From NCBI GenBank assembly GCA_037176905.1, contig JBBBWG010031420.1, positions 56,637-120,636 of the forward strand: 64,000 nt of DNA, given 5' to 3'. Shown in pieces: positions 34,581 to 44,025 of this stretch. The number at the start of each line of letters is the position of its first letter. The stretch's first letter is position 1. The notes below the pieces were generated by a model. It was not told the DNA's origin. It did not search any database and saw only the letters and a program-made list of their open reading frames with translations. A program made the position numbers and the translations under genes. The DNA comes from Azolla pinnata. Its lineage: Eukaryota; Streptophyta; Polypodiopsida; Salviniales; Salviniaceae.

Positions 34581-35106
34581 GTGACGTGGCTCTCCATTCG
34601 GATGCCATGTGGCACCTTGTGGTTGGCCAGAAGGCAGAGTGATGTGGCGGGTTCGTAGAAGCCAAATTAGATGTGAACAGATAGATGTCAGGGATTCATG
34701 CTTCTCATGGCCGAAGAGAGTGACAGATACTTTGCAGCCTGAATTCAAGCTTCTCATCTGCTGATCAATCGATCCGCAAAAACACGACAATTAGTTTATG
34801 CCCGAAAACCCGACACTTGATCGAAAAATGGAAGGAATCGAACCCCGTGACCTTTCTTTCACGTCGGCCAATCGATCAATTCCGACGATTTTGCACAAAT
34901 TACAGTCCGGTTAAATCGGTCGTAAATGAATGGATCCAAACCAAAACTCTCGAAGAGGAGAGACAAAGACCGACCTCGATCATCTTACCATGGTATAAGA
35001 ATTACAAGAGGCATATTATAGAATTTATCAGTAAAAGAAGTTTCACATGAAGATCTTGTAGTATGTATATAGTTCTTCAATCAGCCAAACTTCTGAGCCT
35101 AAGCAT
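34581..35106. other. Unannotated intergenic sequence
   Basis: No gene is supported. On the minus strand near 34838-34856 the text GGGGTTCGATTCC resembles a tRNA T-arm, but no complete cloverleaf could be drawn. Confidence 0.4.
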
Positions 35107-35660
35107 TTTGCAAAGATCATCTGACCAAATGCAAGTTCCTAATGTCATCAACATGCAATATGGCCATGGATTTGATCAACTTATCCTTTTGGCATTGGGC
35201 AATCTCAGCAAAAAAAAAAAAACAAATATGGTTCTGCTTCAATGAGAGACCTTGAAAAAACAACACTGAGTAGCAAATACATATGGCCAGTAGCTTCTGT
35301 GCCGGAATATTTTGCAAAGATTAGCATAATGTCATCGACATGCAAATGGCCATGGATTCTGATCTGAATATGCTTGGCATTTCAGCAAAGAAACAAATAT
35401 GGTCCTGCTTCATTGAGAAACCCTGGATTAAAGCACAGAATAACAGATACATATGGCCACTAGCTTCTGTGCCAAAAATAGTTTGCAAAGATCATCTGAC
35501 CAAATGCAAGTTCATAATGTCATCGACATGCAAATAGCCATGGATTTTGATTGATCATGCTTGGCATTTCAGCAAAAAAAGGAAACAAATATGGCTCTGC
35601 TTCAATGAGAAACCTTGAAAAAAATGCACAGAATAACAAATACATATCGCCAGATTAATT
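35107..35660. repeat. Three tandem copies of a ~170-204-bp unit
   Basis: Copies begin TTTGCAAAGAT at 35107, 35311 and 35482. Shared blocks are AATGTCATC.ACATGCAA, GCCATGGATT, TTGGCATTTCAGCAAA, ACAAATATGG.TCTGCTTCA and ACATATGGCCA. It lies in the 3' flank of the next minus-strand gene. Confidence 0.85.
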
Positions 35661-35854
35661 TATACAATGTTGAGAAGGCTCAGCAAGATCACACAGTTTC
35701 ATGCCCAATGGAGCTGATACCACTGAGCCCATCCCAAAGTGTAGAAATTCCAAATCTTTAAATCTTTATGACATGTATTGGGCATGACTAAATATGCAGC
35801 AGGCTATGGACATCTGTATGTATTATGTATATTTCATCAAAGACCGTCGAAACA

Positions 35855-38171
35855 CTAGAACTCACTGTTGATGGTTTCTTCGGGAGAGGGCATCATATCT
35901 ACGCTGCCCATGTTATTTCCTTGGATGAGATACTCATTTACGAAGAAATGCGCAGCATTTGATATGTCAAACACCATTAGCCCAACTCTCCCCCCTACCC
36001 AGCTTCCGATATGGCTCCCGAAGAAGTAGCCTATACGGCCCAGACTCTGCTCTCCTTGGAGACCTCCCCAGTAAGCACCCCCTATGGTTCCTATACCTCT
36101 TGAGATAGCCTCCACCAGAGTACCACCGTAGTAAAGAGCTTCGAACGTATCCCATGCTGCCGACGACAGGGGCCCCAATATCCGTTGCGTGTGCCTGGAG
36201 GCCAGCTTTTCAGCTTTCTTCCCCGCGAGATTGGCTTCCTTCAATGCATCTTGCAGTGTTCTTCCTTGAGCCAGTGCATTTGCATATGCTATCTCATAAG
36301 ACCTTTGCCTCATCCTCGCAATGTGACCTCCTCTTACGTTGTACACATACGACTTCGTCCCTTCTTTAGCGAGACATGCCAATGTGCCATATCCCATGTC
36401 AAAGCAGTTGATCCAGGTAAATTTACCGCTTTGTGAAGACTCATCATCACCAACAAATTGCCTTGCCTTTTCAGCTGCTCAAACAGACATTTGTTTACTG
36501 TACTGAGATGATTTGCAACCGTACTTGAGTATTTCCTATTACATTTAACATAAGGAACTTGAAAGTATTTCAAAACAAAGAAGAAAAGGGCATCAACTTC
36601 AACAGATAAAACTTAAATAGGCGATAACATTAATTAACGTTGGTAGCCACTCTAAAGACTGCCTTTGCAGCTCAAAAGGGAACAAGTCATGGAAAAGCAA
36701 TATGAACATTAAACTTTGCCAATGACGTACTCAACTTATGATTCTGCTGCATGAAGAGATTCGGAGAGAGATTTTTGGAGAGTTCCAAACTAGTGTAGGG
36801 TGATACAATTCTCAACTTTCAATTCCCAAAGGAAAAGTTCTTAAGAATCTGCATTTACATGCTTCACTTTGTTGGTCCCCAACAGCCTGGGATACATTAG
36901 GTTTTATACTTTCCCATTAACACTGAGATTTTGGTCCTCATGCAGCCATTATTAACACGAAGTTTTGCTTTCAAATGACAATAGTGGAATACTCCCCACC
37001 ACACTGTGGCGCCACAGCAAAGAGACTCTGTTGGTAGGACAGCGCTCTCATATTTCAGATTGTGGTCTGATTGACTCTCGAGATACAGTGAAAGGACACA
37101 TTTGACGATATGAGATGATGACAGGGTTTTGTACAGATAGATGATCATCACCATTTGATCCTTCACTTATTGACATAAGCAGAAGATAACAATGTAGTTT
37201 ACATCCTAGTCCTACTGTAATGCCAATACAGTAGAATATCATAGTAACTCATTCACTCTATGTTTATTTCCTAGTTCTTATGCATCTACAGAATTTGAAC
37301 CAGATCTCGCTGGAGTGGTCTTGTAGGTGATTTTGGAATTTTGAAGTCAATAATGCCAGAGGGCACATAAAAGCAATCCATCAAAAATTCGTTCAATTGC
37401 TCCAGTTAATACTTGATAACATGTTCCCTTACCACCGTTATACATTAAATGCGTGTTAAATAGTGTCAAGAATTGCTATCAATTGTGAGGCCATCTCGTG
37501 CATTTCGATCGTATCATGGATCTCTAGGAGTCTTATGCCTGTTTCGGATGGATAATTCAAATTTACTAATATTTGAAACCACCATTTTGCCTCATATGCC
37601 AAAGGGTTGCTCTCAGATGTCATCAGGAATTTGAAGGAAAACATGCTATATAATCGCAGTGATACATAAATTTCTATGGTCTTTTATATGCATGTGAAGC
37701 ACTTTAAGACGTCAGCATGAAAAATGTACCAGATCTCACTATGATTTAATCGTTCTTTTGATCTAAAGGCCACATTTCGGCATTTAGATTAAGCCAAATT
37801 GCATATGGTTTTTCATCTGTCTCTTCTTTCCAAGAAAAATCTTAACAAAGGTATCAGATCTTACCAGGACATAACCGTTCCTTTGTCTCTTATACGAGGT
37901 CAAAGATACCGAATCCCTCTGTTTTATCTTCATCCGATCACTCTCCTGTTTGACCTTCATTCGATCTCTTCTCTTTGACTCCATCCTTACTCACTAAACA
38001 ATCTCTTTCGTCCTCTCTTGGCTCGCTCATCCCTTTACGCAGACACACAGAGACGCATACACGAGAGAGGAGGAGAGGGAGGGCGTGGGGGTTACCTAGG
38101 GTGGCCAGGAGAAGGAAGGCTAGGATGCAGAAGAAGAGCGCCCGCGTCTTCTGCTTCAAGCTCGTCAACAT
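35855..38171 (-). CDS. Unrecognised membrane-anchored protein, 231 residues, 2 exons
   Basis: Exon 1 is 38171-38096 and exon 2 is 36474-35855. The donor CTAG|GTAACC and acceptor GAGCAG|CTGAAA join in frame (G|CT, Ala) across a 1621-bp intron. The N-terminus MLTSLKQKTR followed by a hydrophobic run (residues 11-25, LFFCILAFLLLATLA) is a signal peptide or anchor. A hydrophilic Lys/Glu/Ala-rich middle follows, with ARMRQRSYEIAYANALAQGR and LKEANLAGKKAEKLASRHTQR. The last third is Gly-rich with aromatic residues (GGTLVEAISRGIG, GGAYWGGLQGEQS, YFFGSHIGSWVGGR), probably membrane-embedded. I do not recognise the family. The size and anchor-plus-membrane layout would suit plant membrane proteins such as NPU, but I have matched no residues to it. 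The last exon is clearly coding; the two-exon model rests on phase and splice consensus. Confidence 0.65.
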
Positions 38172-38187
38172 TCTGAACGTGTTCTAT

Positions 38188-38308
38188 CCAAATCGCCCAC
38201 AATGCTCCAAAATCGCCCACAATGCTCCAATCGCCCACAATGCTCCAAATCGCCACAATGCTCCCAAATCGCCCACAATGCTCCAAAAACGCCCACAATG
38301 CTCCACAC
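38188..38308. repeat. About 19-20-bp tandem repeat, seven copies, abutting a first exon
   Basis: The unit AATCGCCCACAATGCTCCAA is repeated with one-base slips (ATCGCCACAATGCTCC, AACGCCCACAATGCTCC). It starts 17 bp 5' of the ATG of the 231-residue gene, so it occupies its leader or core promoter. Confidence 0.9.
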
Positions 38309-38533
38309 CGAACAATTTCAAAGGTTTTGGGGGCATTCAACCAAGCAAAAAACTTGGCATTGCTTAAGAAATTGGTTTTGGGACCATTCAGCAAAGGAAA
38401 TGGTAACTTCAGATGCTTATTCGTGCTTTACTTTGTTCGGGGATCAATCCAAGTCTTTCCCAACGAGTCATGCTTTACTTCGTCCCGATATCGATCTGAA
38501 AAGCTGTGGTCGTGTATGTATCAGTGCCTTTCC

Positions 38534-38695
38534 GCCAATTGTTTATTGCTTCTTCCGATGCTTTGCCCAGGTATGGATCCAAACTCTCAGTTGTTTATGC
38601 TTTCTTCTAATGCTGCCTAGGTATGGATCCAAACTATCTCAGTTGTTTATGCTTCTTCTAATGTTGCCCAAGTTTGGATCCAAACTCTTAGTGTA
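38534..38695. repeat. 50-bp tandem repeat, about 3.5 copies
   Basis: GTATGGATCCAAACT is at 38571 and 38621, with GTTTGGATCCAAACT at 38672. The spacer keeps CAGTTGTTTATGCTT and CTTCTAATG(C/T)TGCC. A partial copy precedes it at 38534. Confidence 0.85.
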
Positions 38696-41659
38696 TACAA
38701 AGAGTCGATCAGTTCATGCTTAATCTGCTCTATCCACGTGTGTCATCAGAGGACAACAACGAGGAAGGCTTTCAAGAAAAGCACAATGTCAATTGTGGAG
38801 TCTTCTTAACAAGAACCACGATTGCGTCATACCCTATTGCTATATCTATGGCTACGAGAGCATTTTGTAAGGCGATAGACAGACTTACATAAGGATGGGA
38901 GTCCATGATAATGGCACCCATCACCCTCATTTGAAAAAGCATGTGATCCCACTAACAAGCAATGTTTTTAATAATTGATTTTGTCAAGCACGGATATAGT
39001 ATTTTATGGTATCTATGCTCACATTGTCTATTTCGCAACACACATTATCCAACTTCTCGGACAGCTGATGGTTTTACGTTATACATGGAACTAACAAACA
39101 AACCCCATGTTCATCCTTGAGTGAGACCATGGGAAAAGGAAATTGTGCTGTTTGATAGAGGAAATTTTCAGTTCAAATCCGAGCTCACCAAAGCAATAGC
39201 ATTAATCCATAGCAACCTTGATTCGTCCAAAATAGCAGTAGATATATGAAAGTCACCATGTCTGCTTACTTATGTCCTGAGCAACATGCTCTGCCCTGGT
39301 ATCTGTTAAATAAGACTAACACAAATTCGAAATCGATTTTGTTCTTCAAATCTGCTATTCACCTTCTTCATTGCAGTACTCTTCTTGCTGAACTAGCTTT
39401 GCCAATGATACCAATCAATCTATGCTGAATGAACTAGCACAGTGCACACCGTTGAGCATTCCACTGCGCATTCGACTGAGCCTTTCACTTCTCAACCACT
39501 CTCGGTCCCTATTTGAGGTGATAACATACAAAAATAGCAATTTGGCAGACAATGATTCAACAAATACTTCACAAAGGTTTTCTGTTAGCACTCGCTTAAC
39601 CCATATTAATATATGCCACTAATCACTAGTAAGGTATCATGCATATGCCGATTACTTTTAAGCATCATACAAGAGAAACATGCCATAAATCATCTTTCCA
39701 TATATAGACATTAATAAGAGCTTTGTTTGCCAGTGGTTGCAGTATAAAATCATGTTTTATTTAAAATACTTATCATTCAGACTGTTGCAACCATGCAGAT
39801 GTTGATTTGTAGTGACAAGTTGCATGCATATGACACATCTTGAAGCCCACAAAGAGTGTTAACTAAGGATGATTAGGCTGGCATCCTAGTGTCTAGGAAA
39901 TCAATTAGGGATTACTTACCTCTGCATTCTTATGATTGTGAAACAAACACTATGATATGATAATATATATTGACCTCCTAATAAAAGTAATCCCGCAATG
40001 AGTTACCACTACCACACTATTACCACAATTTATAAACATAATCTTATGAGTATTTTTAATAAATTCTTAGCTTTATTTATTTATTATAATATCAAGGTTT
40101 TCTATGAGCCGGACTAAGAGTTGATGCGCAACATATTAATTACAATTTTATAAGTGTAGGCAGGCATATATGCATGAAAGCAGACACTAAGCTATCTTGC
40201 ATTTATCAATTCATCCAAGAGCCAAATCAGTAGGATAAATCTATTTCTTATTAAATAAAAGAATTTTTTAAGTAAATCAGGTTGTTTGAGAATATTTAGT
40301 AATAAAATAGTAATACAGAAGATCCATTCTAAGAAGAAAAAACGTACATTATGGTCCTAGATTTCCCACAGAATGTGAATTATATTGCAGGAATGATGCA
40401 AGGAAAATGGATTCTCTGTGGACAGGTGCATCTCATGAGCAAGGATAAAATATGAAACAATTACTGTACTGGGCAACTGCCAGAATCCAAAAATACATGA
40501 AACAGTTACTGTACTTCCATCATCGTACCAGAGACTAAGCGTACTTACTGATATGCCTTGTTACTAAAAACTACCAAAATACATCACTTGCGAATATCCA
40601 AAAGAGTGGCCTTGAAAATCAGCTTGTTTTACAAACATGGTAATTGTGGCTATGTCAACAATGCTCTGAACCCAAAATACAAGTATGATAAGCATGATTC
40701 TTATCTCCTCTCGTTCGTTGGAGTCTAATAGTTTAAGTAGGCCATGGAAGTTCCTGTTCAGATTACAGCCCTATTGCGTGATGCAGTATGTTGACTAAAT
40801 TGGTAAATAATCTACCCCACCATAATACAAATTTCGAAATTCTGAAGAATACTCCCCTTTTTCCTTGCATTAAAAACATATCGGATAATGCTATTGACCT
40901 CTCTCTTTAAACTTCCATTCATTGAAAGAGGAAAATATTATATTAGTCACTGTTAATCAAATTTTCAAATAGACTTCCCTCAAATAGTCTGATTATTATT
41001 TCAAAAACTCTCCCAAATGCACAACCTCTTCATTACATCCGTTATTAACTGATCCTTCACTCATTTGTTTATCAATGAATGCGTGACTGTTGATCATGAT
41101 TAATCTTCTATGGCCAACGATCCCAGAATTCAACTGAATAAAAACCTTCGTATCTCAAGTTAACAAAAGGAAAAGAGCCAGAACCTGCACAAGAAGTCGC
41201 TTCCTTGACAATGCAAGCATGTTTTGCATACAAAGAAGGGAATCTGATTTGTAGAGAAGATGTTCCTTGCTGATTTTTTTAATCTTCTGGATTTAAGTTG
41301 ATGTGTGATGAGTTGTGATGATCTTTACAGCAAAATCCCTCCACATACACTATGGAAGCAGGTAACATCACGGAAGGCGAAAATCATGCCTGCTCATGGA
41401 CACCAAAGTTTAAACTTTTGAAAGCATCTAAAAGACACAGCATACTGAGAAAAAAAAGAAAATTATGGAAAAGAAGGCGTGGAAGTTGATTTCAAGATCA
41501 CGTAAACACTAACACTAAGGAAAAGAAAGCAAGAAGTAAAAGTTCATGCTTGATTAGGAAAGTTCATGCTTGTTTGAGAAAAACAAAAAGGAAAAGAAGT
41601 GGATAAAGAAGGAAAAAGTGGTGCCTGATTGAAACATAATAACACTACATCATCTAAAA
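38696..41659. other. Gene-poor AT-rich interval
   Basis: Nearly 3 kb with no open frame above about 65 codons, no splice-flanked coding block I could support and no clear repeat array. A transposon relic too decayed to recognise by eye cannot be excluded. Confidence 0.45.
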
Positions 41660-41931
41660 TCTCACTTCTGCTATGTTGACAAAGGATAAGAAGCGTGACA
41701 CTGATTGTGAAATCGACCCATGTAAAAAAATCAAATATAGAAATAGAAGAATGAACTAAACATAAGCTGTTCACAATACAGCAAAATCCAAGTTAGAATC
41801 TAACAAGGAAGAGAAAGATGATGAAAGTTTTGAGAAAATAATGTTCGAACCTAACACTGAGAAGAAGTCCAAACCTGATGAGAAACCGGAAGAAAATCTT
41901 CCACAAGATTTGACAAAATTAACGAGCTAAG
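41660..41931 (+). other. Possible Lys/Glu-rich coding relic or exons
   Basis: Two neighbouring plus-strand stretches translate into charged, codon-like sequence. The first, 41674-41760, opens MLTKDKKRDTDCEIDPCKK. The second, about 41767-41931, contains KSKLESNKEEKDDESFEK and NTEKKSKPDEKPEENLPQ and ends TS-stop. Stops separate them and no start or splice model was found. This could be a decayed gene, terminal exons of a plus-strand gene, or composition by chance. Confidence 0.25.
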
Positions 41932-42016
41932 AAGACGAAAAGATAATCAAGCCTTAGTCCACGCTTGAACTTCAAAACATCTACAAAGAATGGAGGAAGA
42001 AGAAAAAGGATCGTAC

Positions 42017-42778
42017 CTATTCGGATGCTCGTTTATCACCTCTTCGGTCGTATTCATAAACAAATCCCGGGATTGGAGGGGTGAGAGTAGCAGGAGAAAG
42101 ACCAGGGAACGGCGCCATATCTGGAACCCTGGCAGCTTCTTGTAATCCAAGAGGTAACGCAGCTATGGCTTCTCTCTTCAACCTGAGCCTAATCGTCGCT
42201 CCTGCTTGAAATTTCCTGTCTTCTCGCATTAATAACCTGCTGTACGCTTTGGCCAGCCGCATCCCTTCTTCTTTCGTCAGAGGAACCGTCTCCTTCTCTT
42301 GCCCCGCCATTCCTTTCTCTTCTTCTCCTTCCTCTTGTTCTGCTGCTCCGTCCTCTTTCTCGCTCGAGGAAGCTTTCTTCTTCGTCTTCTTCAGAGATTT
42401 CTCCTTTGCTTTCTCCTGCTCGACCTCGATCTGCCGGGCTTTGGTCATGAGGCCATACTTCTCCATTTCCTGTTCTCGCAGCCGCTCCTTCTCCTTCACA
42501 TACCGAACCGGCGATGGAGCCTCCAGAGCTTTGACGACGAGGTCATCGAACCGGACTCGGTCCTTGTCGCTGGCCGCGGCGGGATCGGGCCCGCCTTTCT
42601 TCTTCTTCTTCTCCTCTTTCTTCTTCTTCTTCTTCTTCACGCCCGCGTCTTCCGAGGCGCGGGCGAAGGGAGCCTTCTGCGCTGCGAGGAAGCCGGGCGG
42701 CGGAGGGAGGAGGCGGTTCTGACACTCCTTGGTCCGAAGAGCGAGAGGATTGCAGAGGCGGCGGATGGCAGAAGCCAT
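42017..42778 (-). CDS. Intronless 253-residue Lys/Glu-rich protein, probably organelle-targeted, unrecognised
   Basis: A single open frame from ATG 42778-42776 to TAG 42019-42017. The N-terminus MASAIRRLCNPLALRTKE is basic with few acidic residues and suits a mitochondrial or dual targeting peptide. Then come a Lys/Glu run (residues about 47-61), a charged helix-forming stretch with ALEAPSPVRYVKEKERLREQ, an acidic low-complexity linker, and a conserved-looking C-terminal part (KAYSRLLMREDRKFQAG, then RLKREAIAALP, then PGFVYEYDRRGD). The basic, coiled, short composition would fit a mitoribosomal or assembly factor, but this is inference and I do not recognise the family. Codon use is GC-rich compared with the flanks, supporting a real gene. 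The stop is directly followed by GTACG, so TAG|GTACG could also be a donor for an intron in the 3' UTR. Duplicated telo-box motifs lie just 5'. Confidence 0.7.
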   Translation of the reverse strand: MASAIRRLCNPLALRTKECQNRLLPPPPGFLAAQKAPFARASEDAGVKKKKKKKEEKKKKKGGPDPAAASDKDRVRFDDLVVKALEAPSPVRYVKEKERLREQEMEKYGLMTKARQIEVEQEKAKEKSLKKTKKKASSSEKEDGAAEQEEGEEEKGMAGQEKETVPLTKEEGMRLAKAYSRLLMREDRKFQAGATIRLRLKREAIAALPLGLQEAARVPDMAPFPGLSPATLTPPIPGFVYEYDRRGDKRASE

Positions 42779-42846
42779 GGCGGAGGAGCAAGGAAGCTCG
42801 CGGATATGGCGATTTTCTAGGGTTTGCAGACAGACAAGGGTTTAGG

Positions 42847-42945
42847 GCTTCTTCTTCAAAACGCTGGTTGAACAAGTTCTTCTAGGGTTTAGGGTTTCTT
42901 CTTCAAAACGCTGGTTGAACAAGTTCTTCTAGGGTTTAGGGTTAG
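42847..42945 (-). promoter_or_regulatory. Duplicated 50-bp block with telo-boxes upstream of the 253-residue gene
   Basis: CTTCTTCAAAACGCTGGTTG then AACAAGTTCTTCTAGGG occurs twice in tandem (about 42849 and 42900). On the gene's sense strand each copy is preceded by AAACCCTA. Telo-box AAACCCTA motifs are known from promoters of plant translation-related genes. That they regulate this gene is inference from position about 70-170 bp 5' of the ATG. Confidence 0.5.
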
Positions 42946-43600
42946 GGTTTAAGAGTTAGGGTTCAGAGTTTAAGAGTTAGGGTTTATGATTAGGGCTCAG
43001 GGTTTAAGAGTTAGGGTTTAGGGTTTAAGAGTTAGGGTTTAGGGTTTAAGAGCTAGGGTTTATGATTAGGGTTCAAGGTTTAAGAGTTAGGGTTTAGGGT
43101 TAGGGTTAGGGTTCAAGGTTTAAGAGTTAGGGTTTAGGGCTAGGGTTAGGGTTCAGGGTTTAAGAGTTAGGGTTTAAGGTTAGGGTTAGGGTTCAAGGTT
43201 TAAGAGTTAGGGTTCAGGGTTTGAGGGTTAGGATTTTGGGCTTAAGAGTTAGGGTTTAGGGTTAGGGTCAAGGTTCGAGGTTTTAGAGTTAGGGTTTAGG
43301 GTTTAAGAGATTGGGTTAGGGTTGTGGTTTAGGGTTTAAGAGTTAGGGTTTAAGAGTTAGGGTTTCGGGTTTAAGAGTTAGGGTTTAGGGTTAGGATCAA
43401 GGTTCAAGGGTTAAGTGTTAGGGTTTAGGGTTTAAGAGTTAGGGTTAGGGTTAGGGTTCATGGTTTAAGAGCTTAGGGTTTAGGGTTTAGGGTTTAGGGT
43501 TAGGGTTAGGGTTAGGGTTAGGGTTAGGGTTCAAGGTTTAAAAGCTTAGGTTTTGGATTTAGGGTTAGGGTTCAGCGTTTAAGAGTTAGGGTTTAGGGTT
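42940..43600 (+). repeat. Degenerate telomere-like array (GGGTTTAAGAGTTAGGG units)
   Basis: The main unit is GGGTTTAAGAGTTAGGGTTT with GGGTTAGGG and GGTTCAAGG variants. A cleaner (GGGTTA)n run lies at about 43497-43530. The G-rich strand is plus, so the C-rich strand is sense for the minus-strand gene that ends against it at 42778. Confidence 0.92.
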
Positions 43601-43609
43601 AATTTATGC

Positions 43610-44025
43610 CAACAGATGCTTCCGATCGAGAGGTTCGTTGTTGTCGGTTGGATTTGTACGAGAACATGATCTAGTGTGGCCAGATCCGTTCAGCACGAGA
43701 ATTGTAGCCGAACCGATTGATCCATAGGAGAGATGAGACTCGCTGCAACAGACAAATCTATGCCCTTGTTGTAGAATGAGACTCCAATGCGGCCAAGATC
43801 GGTCCCTTGCTAGGACACAGATCAATTTGTGCTAGAATGAGACCCGCCAATGCACGCAGATCGATTCGTACTGGGACACAAACCTCAATTCAATTTGGAT
43901 GGATCAATTCGTGCTAGAACGAGACTCGATCCCGAACAGATCGATCCTTGCTGGGACGCGACTTGGTTCGGACAGATCAATTCATGCTTGAACAAGACTC
44001 TGGGCGCAAACCTGTCAAGCCACGT
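43610..44025. repeat. Diverged repeats with GATC(A/G)ATTC.TGCT motifs before the satellite
   Basis: CAGATCGATTCGTACTGGGAC, GGATCAATTCGTGCTAGAAC, CAGATCGATCCTTGCTGGGAC and CAGATCAATTCATGCTTGAAC follow one another at irregular 30-60-bp spacing. This looks like a separate degraded repeat family, with no coding signal. Confidence 0.6.

Noticed and set aside
34800-34870. tRNA on the minus strand (GGGGTTCGATTCC)
   Set aside because: Only a T-arm-like motif is present. No acceptor stem, D arm and anticodon arm pair consistently; at most a relic.
37456-37644. Extra exon of the 231-residue gene (AKWWFQILVNLNYPSE)
   Set aside because: It looks somewhat coding, but the direct joint of exon 1 (phase 1) to exon 2 already restores frame, and no donor/acceptor pair with matching phase was found for it.
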